DNA of 32,849 nt from Thermodesulfobacteriota bacterium (lineage in GTDB: Bacteria; Desulfobacterota; Desulfobacteria; Desulfobacterales; JAUWMJ01), in NCBI GenBank assembly GCA_034189135.1, contig JAXHVO010000008.1, positions 1 to 32,849 on the forward strand, read 5' to 3'. The notes beneath the pieces are model-generated. The model was not told the origin of the DNA. It saw only the letters and a list, made by a program, of their open reading frames with translations, and made no database searches. Both the position numbers and the translations under genes were made by a program. This document shows, one piece after another, positions 16,546 to 25,456 of this stretch; the stretch's first letter is position 1; the number at the start of each line of letters is the position of its first letter.

Positions 16546-17376
16546 CTATTTTTTTACGTCTTTTTTCCAGTCGGTGTTGGCAAGCCATTTATCATAGGCC
16601 CTTTGCCATCTGCCGTCATTTTTATACTGGCGGATAAAACCGTTTAAGAAATTCAAGAAGTCCGGATCACCCCTGTTGATTGCCATTGCAAGGGGTTCGA
16701 AAGTAAACGGTTTGTCCAGGAAGAAGACTTTCCCTTTACCCTGCATTTCATAGGTGGCGGCGCAAAAGGGGAGGTCATATACGATTGCGTCCGCATTGCC
16801 GTTGAGGACTTCCAGGGCGGCTTCTGTCTGGGACTCAAATCCCTTATAGGTTGCTTTGGGGATATATTTTTTTATGGCTTCTTCCCCGGTGGTACCGAGA
16901 TGGCCGGTGACCACATATTTTTTATGGTTCAGGTCTTTGTAGGATTTGACTTTTCCTTTATTTCTGTTGTTTACCAGAATGGTCTGGCCGATCACGATGT
17001 AAGGATCGGAAAAGCATATCTGAAGGTTTCTCTTCTGGGTGATGGTCATTCCGCCGATAATCACATCGAATTTATCAGTCATGAGGCTCGCGATAATACC
17101 GTCCCATTGGGTATTGACCGGTACGAATTTTACGCCCATCGATTTGGCCAGCGCTTTGGCCATATCAATGTCAAATCCCATAAATTTACCTTTTTTATTC
17201 GTCATTTCAAAAGGCATGTAGCCGGATTCAAATCCTACGCGAAGTTCGCCTCTTTTAAGAATTTTTTCAATGGTTGATTTTTTTGCCAGATTAAGATCCG
17301 CCCCAATTGCAGGCAGGCAAATACAAAAAGAAAATAAAATGCTTACCGCCAAACCAATTACTAAACTTTTCTTCAT
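16546..17376 (-). CDS. Polar amino acid ABC transporter, periplasmic binding protein
   Basis: A 276-residue solute-binding protein of family 3. It has a Sec signal peptide (MKKSLVIGLAVSILFSFCIC..., cleavage likely after AIGA), then the opening KRGELRVGFESGYMPFEM, GFDIDMAKALA, and the ligand-clamp motifs WDGIIASLMTDKFDVIIGGM and GTTGEEAIKKY. A Cys in the signal peptide is probably not a lipobox. It captures an amino acid in the periplasm and delivers it to the permease. AAGGAGGAG directly before the ATG makes it the best-translated gene of the operon, consistent with the attenuator downstream. Confidence 0.95.
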   Translation of the reverse strand: MKKSLVIGLAVSILFSFCICLPAIGADLNLAKKSTIEKILKRGELRVGFESGYMPFEMTNKKGKFMGFDIDMAKALAKSMGVKFVPVNTQWDGIIASLMTDKFDVIIGGMTITQKRNLQICFSDPYIVIGQTILVNNRNKGKVKSYKDLNHKKYVVTGHLGTTGEEAIKKYIPKATYKGFESQTEAALEVLNGNADAIVYDLPFCAATYEMQGKGKVFFLDKPFTFEPLAMAINRGDPDFLNFLNGFIRQYKNDGRWQRAYDKWLANTDWKKDVKK

Positions 17377-17828
17377 TTTTCTCCTCCTTAACTAATTTTG
17401 TTTGGTCATATTGCAGCAAAACTTACTGTTTAGCCACCAAATGATATGACTTCCCCCAGCCCTTGAAATTTTTGTATAACCATGCCGTCACCATTCGGCA
17501 ATTTTGGTATGGTTGCCTTATGCAACAATATGCTTTTTTATACTTACACTTCGGCCAGAACACTTCCACCGATCTTTTCTACCCGACATGGTTATTCCTT
17601 TTCTAACAGTTGTCTATTTAACACAATATTATAAAATCGCAAGATGTTTTTTTAAACTGACTAAAAAAACTAACCGGCATTTACCCATTCTAACATTAAA
17701 GGCTAAACGTTTACCTTGACATGAATGTTGATGGAAAGTTATGGTTAAAGGACGGAAGGCCGGCAGCATGGATACCCTTGAGTTCCCCAGCTGCTAGGCA
17801 TTTATTTTTTAAACTTCATTAAAAATAG
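17377..17828. other. Divergent intergenic region between ABC operon and PPi-PFK
   Basis: About 450 bases without a gene. It contains AACCAT...ATGGTT and GCCG...CGGC inverted repeats around 17478-17514 and must hold the promoters of both flanking units. A candidate for the rightward unit is listed separately. Open frames here are short and unconvincing. Confidence 0.4.
17716..17744 (+). promoter_or_regulatory. Candidate promoter of the PPi-phosphofructokinase gene
   Basis: TTGACA (17716-17721) is followed after exactly 17 bases by TTATGG (17739-17744). The -35 box is consensus and the -10 box is weak. It lies about 95 bases before the translation start. Confidence 0.35.
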
Positions 17829-17840
17829 ATGGAGGAGTCC

Positions 17841-19925
17841 ATGCCTGATAAAACAATAAGCATTGAAAAACTTTTGAATCATGCAAAAGTTAAAAGGGTA
17901 ACCGATAATATCAATCGGGAAATCATGGAAAGAAGGGAAAGTATTCCACCCAAGTGTGGTGTCTTCTCCCAAAAATATACCATGTTAAGCGAAGATTTTG
18001 ACTACAATTTTGATATCAGTCAAGAGGCCAAACAAAGCCTGCCAAAAATTATCGCCAATAAGGTCCAAAATATTGTGGGTATTGATTCTCCGGACGAATC
18101 TTTCAAACAAGAATACTGCAAGAAACGGAATATCGGTCTTGTATTTTCCGGCGGGCCTGCACCAGGAGGTCATAATGTGATTGCAGGGCTTTATGATGCC
18201 GCAAAAAAAGCCAACGGAGATTCAAAGGTATTCGGCTTTTGGCTTGGGCCTGACGGGATCATTGAAAACGAGACCGTTGAACTGACCGGCAATATGGTGA
18301 ATGATTATAGAAACCTGGGCGGTTTTGGTATGATCAAGACCGGCCGGACCAAAATCGATACGGATGAGAAAATGACACTCTCCAAGGAGACCTGCAAACA
18401 GCTTGACCTTGATGCGCTGGTAATTGTGGGGGGAGACGATTCAAATACAAATGCGGCATTTCTCGCTCAGGAGATGTTTGAAGACGGTGTCCAGGTGATT
18501 GGTGTTCCCAAAACCATTGACGGTGATATCCAGGTCAGAGACGCCGGCGAGAAAGTTTTATGTGCCATGTCCTTTGGCTTTCACACCGCAGCCCGGTCTT
18601 TTGCCAATTCGATAGGAAATCTGTGCACGGATTGCAGTTCTGATGTCAAATACTGGCATATCTGCAAAGTCATGGGACGGGTGGCAAGTCATCTGGCGCT
18701 TGAGGTTGCCCTGCAGACCCATGCGAATATGACCCTTATCGGGGAAGACCTGGCCGACTATACCGATAAAGACAGAATTAAACGGGCAAAAAACCAAAAC
18801 ACCGTGGACTATACCGCATACGGTATGACACTACGGCATCTTTCCCGCACGATATGTAACGGAATTGTCAGGCGTGCGACGGTGGGTAAAAATTACGGCG
18901 TCATTGTCATACCCGAGGGCGTACTGGAATTTATAAACGAAATCCAGGTTTTTATTATCAAGCTAAATACAATTATCGCGGAATATAACAGATCCCATGA
19001 TACTCATTTTCATTCACACTTCCCCCTGCTTAAGGACAAACTGGAGTACCTGAGAGGACTTGCCCGACGTTCACGGGAGGATGAATCATTTACGGTATGG
19101 AACACCCGGGATGACGACCTGTTTAATGATATCCCCACATTTTTTCAGGAAGGGCTTCTTACGGAAAGGGACAGCCATGGAAATTTTCAGTTTTCGCTGG
19201 TTGAAACCGATAAAGTCATTATGGGTCTGGTCAAGGATTACCTCAATACTTTAAAGGAACAAGGAATTTACAAAATAGGAATTAAAAATTCCTATTTCAA
19301 AAAGACTCTTCAACAACAAGGACTCGATCCAAATTCGTTTGGCCCGTGCTTATTCAAGAATTACCCTGATGCTGATTTTCTACTGGTCAAAGCGGAAATC
19401 ATATCCATCAAAACCCTTAAACAGGCCCTCGCGGAGGGGGGTATAATAAAGAAAAACGAAAAAATTCCGCTTTCGGTGGAAAAAATTTATAAAAAATCGG
19501 TCCCAAACTTCAAAACTCAAACCCATTTTTACGGCTACGATGGCAGGGGAAACGATCCCACCCGGTTTGACTGCAATTACACCTACAATCTGGGACTGAC
19601 CGTATTCAGTTTAATCGCTAACAAAGCCACCGGTCAGATGGCTGCCATTAAGAATTTAGAGCTTGATTTTTCAAGGTGGGAACCGTTGGGAATACCGATT
19701 GCACCTCTGATGCATCTGGAGGAAAGAAAGGGAAAGCTGGCACTGGTGCTGGAAAAAAGTATTGTGGATATTAATTCGAATTCTTTCAGAATTGTGAAGG
19801 CTTTAAGAGAAAAATGGCTTGCCGCGGAGCCGGGGGAGGACAACTACAGAAGGCCGGGTCCGATACGCTTTACCGGAAAAAGCGAGGAGGATAGACCGAT
19901 TACTCTTGAGTTGAATGCCCTTTAG
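17841..19925 (+). CDS. pfp: Diphosphate-dependent 6-phosphofructokinase (long form)
   Basis: A 694-residue PPi-PFK of the long clade. Motifs (numbered from the ATG at 17829) are SGGPAPGGHN (107-116), GGDDSNTNAA (201-210), PKTIDGD (227-233, catalytic Asp) and MGRVASHLALE (282-292). The second Asp of GGDDS is the known determinant of pyrophosphate rather than ATP use. It interconverts fructose-6-phosphate and fructose-1,6-bisphosphate reversibly in the cytoplasm. I chose the ATG at 17841 because the upstream ATG at 17829 is part of the ribosome binding site (GGAGGAG). An inverted repeat (GAATGCCC, 19913-19935) overlaps the stop codon. Confidence 0.95.
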   Translation: MPDKTISIEKLLNHAKVKRVTDNINREIMERRESIPPKCGVFSQKYTMLSEDFDYNFDISQEAKQSLPKIIANKVQNIVGIDSPDESFKQEYCKKRNIGLVFSGGPAPGGHNVIAGLYDAAKKANGDSKVFGFWLGPDGIIENETVELTGNMVNDYRNLGGFGMIKTGRTKIDTDEKMTLSKETCKQLDLDALVIVGGDDSNTNAAFLAQEMFEDGVQVIGVPKTIDGDIQVRDAGEKVLCAMSFGFHTAARSFANSIGNLCTDCSSDVKYWHICKVMGRVASHLALEVALQTHANMTLIGEDLADYTDKDRIKRAKNQNTVDYTAYGMTLRHLSRTICNGIVRRATVGKNYGVIVIPEGVLEFINEIQVFIIKLNTIIAEYNRSHDTHFHSHFPLLKDKLEYLRGLARRSREDESFTVWNTRDDDLFNDIPTFFQEGLLTERDSHGNFQFSLVETDKVIMGLVKDYLNTLKEQGIYKIGIKNSYFKKTLQQQGLDPNSFGPCLFKNYPDADFLLVKAEIISIKTLKQALAEGGIIKKNEKIPLSVEKIYKKSVPNFKTQTHFYGYDGRGNDPTRFDCNYTYNLGLTVFSLIANKATGQMAAIKNLELDFSRWEPLGIPIAPLMHLEERKGKLALVLEKSIVDINSNSFRIVKALREKWLAAEPGEDNYRRPGPIRFTGKSEEDRPITLELNAL

Positions 19926-19935
19926 AGGGGCATTC
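19913..19935 (+). terminator. Weak hairpin over the pfp stop codon
   Basis: GAATGCCC (19913-19920) pairs with GGGCATTC (19928-19935) around a 7-base loop holding the stop codon. No T run follows, so termination would be weak or depend on Rho. Confidence 0.35.
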
Positions 19936-19948
19936 CTTCGGGACTTGA

Positions 19949-20000
19949 TGAGCGGAGCGACATCATTATTCGACGTTGGATGTTCGATGTTGAACATTCA
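19949..20000. repeat. Dispersed repeat, copy 1 of the GATGTTCGA family
   Basis: The segment beginning GAGCGGAGCGACATCATT resembles 25523-25575 (AGCGAAGCGATTTCATCATT and onward), with a shared run of TTCGA.GTT..ATGTT.GATGTT. Its inverted form appears at 25457-25487. Together these make three related segments in the window. Confidence 0.6.
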
Positions 20001-20036
20001 TCTTTCAGGACATCCGATCGAACTTAGAAAACAGGT

Positions 20037-20061
20037 TCTTCTCCAATTTAGTTGGAGAAGA
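20037..20061. repeat. Perfect 10-bp hairpin
   Basis: TCTTCTCCAA and TTGGAGAAGA form a perfect 10-bp stem with a 5-base loop (TTTAG), just left of the broken four-helix-bundle cassette. It may be a terminator for pfp or an element boundary. Confidence 0.5.
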
Positions 20062-20064
20062 GGG

Positions 20065-20516
20065 TCCAAGGATTCCAGGGGTCAAGGATTCAAGAGTTTG
20101 TTTTCTAACGACTTTATCAGTGCTTTTAACATTCTTTCGATTTCCGCTATGTTTTTGTTCAGGGTACTCAACTCATCTTTTTCAATTAAATCTAAATCCC
20201 CTGCTAATAATATCTGTGTCTCCAATTCGCACACAGAGCCATAAGATATGTAAAGCATTCTAATTTAATCCAAGGTTGTCTTTCTTCCATATCCTTCTGC
20301 TATATTTGAAGGAATAGAAACAACCGATCTTCTGATCTGTGAAGTCAGACCGTATCTTTCTTCTTTTGGAAATTTTGCCGTTATTCTATATATCTCTAAA
20401 CGGAGTTGGTATGACTTTTGCCAGACTTTCAACTCTTTATAATTCTATAGCATATTCCCCTGTTCTATGAAAAATCACTCGAATCCTGGAATCCCTGACC
20501 CCTTGAATCCTTTGGA
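20065..20516. repeat. Imperfect terminal inverted repeats around the four-helix-bundle pseudogene
   Basis: The left end (20065-20095) and the reverse complement of the right end (20481-20516) share TCCAAGGATTC-like, AGGGGTCA and GGATTC units in the same order with small gaps. They bracket the pseudogene exactly, starting about 17 bases beyond its last codon. This suggests the gene and repeats moved as one cassette. Confidence 0.55.
20082..20453 (-). pseudogene. Broken four-helix-bundle protein gene (23S rRNA IVP / Avd-like)
   Basis: Reading the minus strand from ATG 20453 in one frame gives a recognisable four-helix-bundle protein: NYKELKVWQKSYQLRLEIYR, then FPKEERYGLTSQIRRSVVSI, PSNIAEGYGR, and in the second half ISYGSVCELETQILLAG. 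Two in-frame stops break it: TAG at 20447-20445 (third codon) and TAA at 20267-20265, where relatives have a Tyr before Ile-Arg. There is no frameshift. The 124-codon length is normal for these proteins, which occur in 23S rRNA intervening sequences and as free cassettes and relate to the Avd protein of retroelements. The gene is probably dead, and recently so. Confidence 0.75.
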
Positions 20517-20583
20517 ACAACCCATTTGTTTTGCCTTAATTAACTACAACTAATCGGGAGATGATCCATAAAACATAATAACC

Positions 20584-21300
20584 CTATCGTATCAATGCAT
20601 CCCGCCCTTGATTCAGCATAACCCATTCATCTTTTTCTTCCAAAGGATCGAATGATACCGGTTTCCCGGGTTTTCCATCCGGACCTATATATAACTTTTG
20701 CAGTTTACCCAGAATGATTTCATCCCATTTTTCTTCCGATACCTGTCTGGGCCAGGCCATTTCTTCCTTTGGACCGCCTTCAACGATCAGCGGCGGACCG
20801 ACACCCACTTGGCCCTCATATACCTTTATTTCAGTGCTGTTGTCTGCACCTGCTGTTAAATTATAGGTCGTCCCCCGCACACCGGCAACCGCAGTAGGGG
20901 TGGAGGTATTAAAGGTTCCGCGTCTGCCTTTAAATACAGCGGTGACTTTTGCCCACATTTTTCCCATAAAAAGCCTGGAAGAAAACCTGCGCAGTTTATC
21001 TTTAGGGAAAAGCGCCTGATTCACCTTAAACAGGGTATCAGATGCCAAACGAACAACGGAACGATCCGGCATGGTTAATTCAACCATGCCGTCTTTCCCT
21101 GTTTTGATAAAGCTACCGGCTGCAACCGGCATACCGGATGTTAACGCATGCCAGGGCCCTTTTTCAGTTAAACCGATGGATGCCTCGCCTTTTTGCCAGG
21201 TCACCCGGATCTGCTCCAAACCGAAGACCGGCGTGGCTATGGCCGAAACTGTAAAAAATAATGCTGAAACCACAACTAGATAAAAAATCTTTTTAACCAC
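20584..21300 (-). CDS. Exported FecR-domain protein
   Basis: A 238-residue protein with a signal peptide (~1-27, hydrophobic run FYLVVVSALFFTVSAIA). A FecR domain follows: GSFIKTGKDGMVELTMPDRSVVRL (read in two parts), then TPTAVAGVRGTTYNL, the hallmark block. The C-terminal ~80 residues are unrelated and polar. FecR domains bind or sense at the envelope; without a transmembrane segment or an adjacent sigma factor, a periplasmic structural or binding role is more likely than signalling. The start is GTG at 21300, supported by GGGGAGG six bases upstream. Its upstream region is the nested palindrome. Confidence 0.88.
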   Translation of the reverse strand: MVKKIFYLVVVSALFFTVSAIATPVFGLEQIRVTWQKGEASIGLTEKGPWHALTSGMPVAAGSFIKTGKDGMVELTMPDRSVVRLASDTLFKVNQALFPKDKLRRFSSRLFMGKMWAKVTAVFKGRRGTFNTSTPTAVAGVRGTTYNLTAGADNSTEIKVYEGQVGVGPPLIVEGGPKEEMAWPRQVSEEKWDEIILGKLQKLYIGPDGKPGKPVSFDPLEEKDEWVMLNQGRDALIR

Positions 21301-21316
21301 GTCTGCCTCCCCATTT

Positions 21317-21668
21317 ATTATAACTCAAGTTTCGCACCCCGGTTTGGCGGAAAGCAATGCCCTGACGGCACGTAACATATAAAATCAGATGTGAATCGAA
21401 ACGGTTATATTTTTTTCTGTAAGGGGATATGTGGGTCATCTATTACCCCTTTTCGCCGTGTCCGGATATTTGGGATAGACCGTCCCTTTTATATTGTTTA
21501 GCAACGGATAGACTTTATCCCAAATATCCGGACACGCTGCAACTGATTCAATTCATATCCCCTGGAAGAAAATAATGTAACCGTTTCGATTCACACCTTC
21601 AACACCAATCTGCGCTTTAAGAATTCCATATTCACCGTAGATAGGGGATGCGAAACTTGAGTTATAAT
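21317..21668. repeat. Triple nested inverted-repeat element
   Basis: Three concentric inverted repeats fill the gap between two same-strand genes. Outer: a perfect 20-bp ATTATAACTCAAGTTTCGCA at 21317-21336 against 21649-21668, continuing imperfectly. Middle: ~40 bases at 21390-21430 against 21554-21595, including TGTGAATCGAAACGGTTA and GGGGATATG. Inner: a perfect 20-bp GTGTCCGGATATTTGGGATA at 21458-21477 against 21516-21535. There is no open frame of note. It resembles a MITE or several palindromes inserted into each other. Confidence 0.85.
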
Positions 21669-21709
21669 TCTAAAAAATGCAATACCGGTGTGGTTGATGG
21701 ACGTTTTTT

Positions 21710-23284
21710 TTAATGCCTGCAGACATTTTTGGTAATAATGATGACCCTCCCTTGAGACAGCGGACCTGACATATTGTTTAATTGAGCAATTTTATTTGCA
21801 TCTCCGGATGCAAGGACCAGCTGGCTTGGATTTTCGGCAACACGACCTGCATGGACAACAAGGGGTTGATCGCCCGTTCTTTGGTCCGTTTTCGCCTGAT
21901 CTAACGATGAGCTGTAGCCAGCCACACCGTATTGACGAACATAGGCCGGAGAAACCATGTCCGCACCGTAAAGTTCCCTGCCGTCAGGGCCCAGAAGCTT
22001 TGGGGTTAAAGACGGTTTAAAGGCCAGGTCGGATGCATCTATAATCAGCCCGGATACATGGCTCTCTACAACGGTTATATCCGGGGGCACCATTTTTCCA
22101 GGGACTTCACCTTCAAAAGCTATGCCATCAATAGGCGCTGCCAGCACAACTTCAGCTGATCCGTCTTTAAAATATTTTGCGCCGCAGCGAACGGCATTTT
22201 TGACCACTCCTTCAATTTGCCTGTAAGTGCTCAGGGTGTTTTTCAATATTTTATGATCGCCCACATTTATTTTCAGTATCAGCTCCAGAAGTTTTCTCTG
22301 GGCATCCACTTCCGCAGCCTTTTCCATCATACGCATACGGACTGAATCATCCATCTTCCGGGCAAAATTTACCCTGCCTGTACCCCGGGCAACCACTATC
22401 TTTCTTTCCCAGTCAATTCTCTGGTCAATCTCTGTTCCGGCCAGTCCTCTGCAATCGATTTTCCTTATCGGCGATGTAATAATGACTACCTTTCCGTTTC
22501 CTAAAAATGCGGGGGAACCGGCTAAAATTGAAGCTGACTTCCGATCCACCACAAGATCACCCGGAGACAAAGCGCCAAGGCCGGTGACCGTTGTTTTTAA
22601 AGGCCGGTGACCGACATGGTCCTTTTTAATGGCTTTCCGGTTTTCCACATATTTAACAGCGCCTCTCTTTACCACCACATCAAGTTTTACCTTTTCCTGA
22701 CTATAAAGAACCGTGCCGTCCGGCGCCAGTAACCTGGGGGCGATGGCCGGATAAAATGCAACCGTTGACGCATCAACAATCAGGCCGGTGTATTTCGATC
22801 TTGCGGAGGCAACATTTCTCCCTGCGTCAGGCAGGAGCGCCTTTACAAGTTCTCCGCTAAGGGGAACTTTTACCACCATATCCACCCCTCCGTCCGCATA
22901 GTATTTTGTTTTGCAGATTTTTGGCTGTCGCACGTATGCATTTATCCGCGAGATCACATGCGGACTGTCCGAAGCAAATGTGGTGCTGGTTACATTAAGC
23001 CCGTTAAGAACTCCGGCAATTTTTCGGTAAGCGTCAAGAGTGGCCGCCCTTTGAGTCTCACGTTTTATGACCGATACAGGTTTTTTCGGATCGGACAAAT
23101 TCGGTGCAGCGGTTCCCTGAGCCAGGATGGCATTTTCGGTCCATAAAATAAAGCCATGGCTGACTTTATCAGCTATACCGCCGCAATTATCCTGCGCTGC
23201 TGCCCCATAAGGCATGTTGAAAAAGACATAAAATATGAGCAAAAAAACTGATATGATGCTCCATCGACCTGTTCGCCTGTTCAT
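21710..23284 (-). CDS. Exported LPP20-like protein with two internal repeats
   Basis: 524 residues with a signal peptide (~1-30, ending GAAAQ). The mature part is a tandem duplication offset by about 245 residues: unit 1 ~70-270 and unit 2 ~315-518. Each has an LPP20-like helical start (RETQRAATLDAYRKIAGVLN; KAAEVDAQRKLLELILKINV), a Y-x-DG-beta segment, and the block GLIVDASTVAFYPAIAPRLL / GLIIDASDLAFKPSLTPKLL followed by PDG. Each unit ends in VVIIT/VIIIT. The function is unknown; LPP20 relatives are envelope-associated. AGAGG seven bases before the ATG supports the start. A FecR-domain gene follows on the same strand. Confidence 0.85.
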   Translation of the reverse strand: MNRRTGRWSIISVFLLIFYVFFNMPYGAAAQDNCGGIADKVSHGFILWTENAILAQGTAAPNLSDPKKPVSVIKRETQRAATLDAYRKIAGVLNGLNVTSTTFASDSPHVISRINAYVRQPKICKTKYYADGGVDMVVKVPLSGELVKALLPDAGRNVASARSKYTGLIVDASTVAFYPAIAPRLLAPDGTVLYSQEKVKLDVVVKRGAVKYVENRKAIKKDHVGHRPLKTTVTGLGALSPGDLVVDRKSASILAGSPAFLGNGKVVIITSPIRKIDCRGLAGTEIDQRIDWERKIVVARGTGRVNFARKMDDSVRMRMMEKAAEVDAQRKLLELILKINVGDHKILKNTLSTYRQIEGVVKNAVRCGAKYFKDGSAEVVLAAPIDGIAFEGEVPGKMVPPDITVVESHVSGLIIDASDLAFKPSLTPKLLGPDGRELYGADMVSPAYVRQYGVAGYSSSLDQAKTDQRTGDQPLVVHAGRVAENPSQLVLASGDANKIAQLNNMSGPLSQGRVIIITKNVCRH

Positions 23285-23564
23285 TGCAAAACCTCTTTTA
23301 TTCTTTGAAAAATGGCTGATGGGAAAATGATTCGGTTATCGTTAGCTGCCCTTTTTCTTCACATGATGCCTCCAGCTATGGATATATCTCCATTTTGCCG
23401 GGTGGGATGGGATTTAGCATAAACATCAAAATAACTATTTGAAAATTAATGGAATTTGAAGAAATGTTAAAAGAGTGATATGTATAACACCGGGCGACTT
23501 TGATGTCAAACAGGTTGTGGTTTTGGCAGGGTATTGTCAAAGTTGAAAGCCGGGCGTGTAAGTT

Positions 23565-24170
23565 TCAATCCATGGCGTCCGGTACTTGGAAACCGCTGTC
23601 TTCCAGTGCTTTTTTTATAATATCCGTTTTGCAGGCGGAAAGCCTAAAATAATATATTCGTTTACTGGTCTGTTGAGCTGTTATCCCCACATTAATGATG
23701 TCCCCGCCGTTATCATTGATAATCTGCAAAACCTTACTGAATAATCCGGGTTCATCTTTTATCACCACATCAATACGGGAACTGGCGGTAAGGATACCCA
23801 TCATATCGATAAACGCCCGAAGTATATCCGATTCAGTGATGATGCCTACCAGCTTATTTTTTTTAACCACCGGGATACCGCCTATTTTATGCTTGTAAAT
23901 AAGCTGTGCTGCAATTTCTATATCATGATCAGGATCTACCGTTATGGGGTTTTTTATCATTAGATCTGTTAGGGTCAAATCTCCCAGCATTGAAGGAATA
24001 AGGCCCTGTTTTAAATCAGCCAGTGTCAAAAAACCCTTCAGCATCTTTTGGCGTGACACCACCGGCAGGTGTCGAATAGAGTTGGCTTTCATCAGCTCAA
24101 TGGCATCGCTGACAGAGGCTTTTTCCGTAATGGTGATCGGGTCCGGAATCATTAAAGAATTGATTTTCAT
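23565..24170 (-). CDS. CBS-pair plus ACT-domain regulatory protein (AcuB-like)
   Basis: 201 residues. Two CBS domains (~1-60 and ~66-125) show the repeating pattern M-x-P-x-T-x..AIELM..IRHLPVV and GIITESDILRAF. An ACT domain follows (~131-201; DVVIKDEPGLFSKVLQIIND). CBS pairs bind adenosine nucleotides and ACT domains bind amino acids or other small ligands, so this should be a cytosolic ligand sensor. AAGGA eight bases before the ATG supports the start. It lies 42 bases downstream of ahbD on the same strand, so it may be co-expressed with heme synthesis. AcuB-like annotation is by architecture only. Confidence 0.9.
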   Translation of the reverse strand: MKINSLMIPDPITITEKASVSDAIELMKANSIRHLPVVSRQKMLKGFLTLADLKQGLIPSMLGDLTLTDLMIKNPITVDPDHDIEIAAQLIYKHKIGGIPVVKKNKLVGIITESDILRAFIDMMGILTASSRIDVVIKDEPGLFSKVLQIINDNGGDIINVGITAQQTSKRIYYFRLSACKTDIIKKALEDSGFQVPDAMD

Positions 24171-24212
24171 AGTATGGTGTCCTTGGTTTAAACAGTATAA
24201 TCGGCTATGGCT

Positions 24213-25331
24213 CTAGACTGCTCTTTTGCGCTCAGATATTAAAGCTGGCTGATAATTGCAAAGGGGTTCTTCGGCCAAAAAATCGCCGGTGGCTTCATAG
24301 GCCCTCGCCCTGCATCCACCACAGACTTTTTTATATTCGCAGGTACCGCATTTTCCCTTTAAATTATCAAAATCACGCAAAGATAAAAAGATATCTGAGC
24401 GGTTCCATATCTCGGCAAAAGAATTCTGGGTCACATCCCCGCAATTTAAATCCAGAAATCCGCAAGGCTGAACCACTCCGGTGTGTGAAATAAAACAAAA
24501 CCCGATACCCCCCAGGCATCCACGGGTAACCGCATCAAGTCCGTGTGATTTGAAGGTAACGGATTTATTTTCTTTTTTTGCTCTTTGCCTGAGTATCCGG
24601 TAATAATGCGGCGCACATGTCGCTTTTAGCTGCAGGGGGGTTTTTTCCCTCTGATCATAGAACCAGTTCAATGTGCTTTCATATTCATCTGCGGTAATCT
24701 CCTGATCCACAATATATTTCCCTCTGCCGGTAGGCACCAGGAGAAAAATATGATGGGCAACAGCGCCGAGTTTGATAGCGAGATCCTGAATTTGAGGAAT
24801 TTGATCCAGATTTGTCTTGGTAATGGTGGTATTGATCTGAAATTCAACCCCCGCTTTTTTTACCAGTTTTATACCGTTTAAAGCACCTTTAAAAGCGCCC
24901 CTGACCCCACGGAAGCGGTCATGACTTTCCGCTGTCGCACCGTCTAAGCTGATGCTTATTCTTTTGATGCCGGAATCGGCCATTTTCCCGGCATAAGCGT
25001 CTGTTATCAGGGTACCGTTCGGCGCCATAACCATTCGAAGGCCTTTATCAGTACCGTATCTGGCGATATCAAAAATATCGGGACGCAACAGGGGTTCTCC
25101 CCCCGTAAGGATGATAATCGGTTGGCCGACCTGTGCAATCTGATCCAAAAGGCGAAAAGAGGCCTGCGTGTCAAGTTCCCCGGCGTAAGGGCCTTTGGTT
25201 GCCGATGCGCGGCAATGCACACAGGTCAGGTTGCAGTTGCGTGTCGTTTCCCAGGCAACCAGGCGAAGGGTGGCTTCCTTTTTCTCACCGTGTGGATGAG
25301 GCGGTTTTTTATGCTCGGTTACTTTCATCAT
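24213..25331 (-). CDS. ahbD: Heme synthase AhbD (radical SAM)
   Basis: 372 residues. The radical SAM cluster motif is CNLTCVHC (C33/C37/C40) in the context LRLVAWETTRNCNLTCVHC, characteristic of AhbD. TGGEPLL follows for SAM binding. The C-terminal SPASM/twitch region has C272, C279, C290, C297, C328/C331/C337/C340 and C358, enough for auxiliary [4Fe-4S] clusters. AhbD turns the two propionates of Fe-coproporphyrin III into vinyl groups, giving heme, the last step of the siroheme-dependent route. hemB and ahbC lie upstream on the same strand. No Shine-Dalgarno is visible; ATG 25331 or 25328 is possible. PqqE- or NirJ-like relatives are the alternative. Confidence 0.88.
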   Translation of the reverse strand: MMKVTEHKKPPHPHGEKKEATLRLVAWETTRNCNLTCVHCRASATKGPYAGELDTQASFRLLDQIAQVGQPIIILTGGEPLLRPDIFDIARYGTDKGLRMVMAPNGTLITDAYAGKMADSGIKRISISLDGATAESHDRFRGVRGAFKGALNGIKLVKKAGVEFQINTTITKTNLDQIPQIQDLAIKLGAVAHHIFLLVPTGRGKYIVDQEITADEYESTLNWFYDQREKTPLQLKATCAPHYYRILRQRAKKENKSVTFKSHGLDAVTRGCLGGIGFCFISHTGVVQPCGFLDLNCGDVTQNSFAEIWNRSDIFLSLRDFDNLKGKCGTCEYKKVCGGCRARAYEATGDFLAEEPLCNYQPALISERKRAV

Positions 25332-25456
25332 TTTTTAATAATAAAGAATCCACGCCCCAAGGATGTGGCATTCATTTGCCCCTTGAGGTGACTTAAAAGT
25401 ATCGCAATTTATCCAGAGTACAGTTCAATATCAAGGGCATCACCAAAAAAAGAAAT

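Noticed and set aside
17829-17840. Upstream ATG as the start of the PPi-phosphofructokinase
   Set aside because: ATGGAGGAG at this position is the ribosome binding site of the ATG at 17841.
19915-20244. 109-codon plus-strand frame after pfp
   Set aside because: It crosses repeats and runs antisense to the recognisable four-helix-bundle pseudogene; its peptide has no family resemblance.
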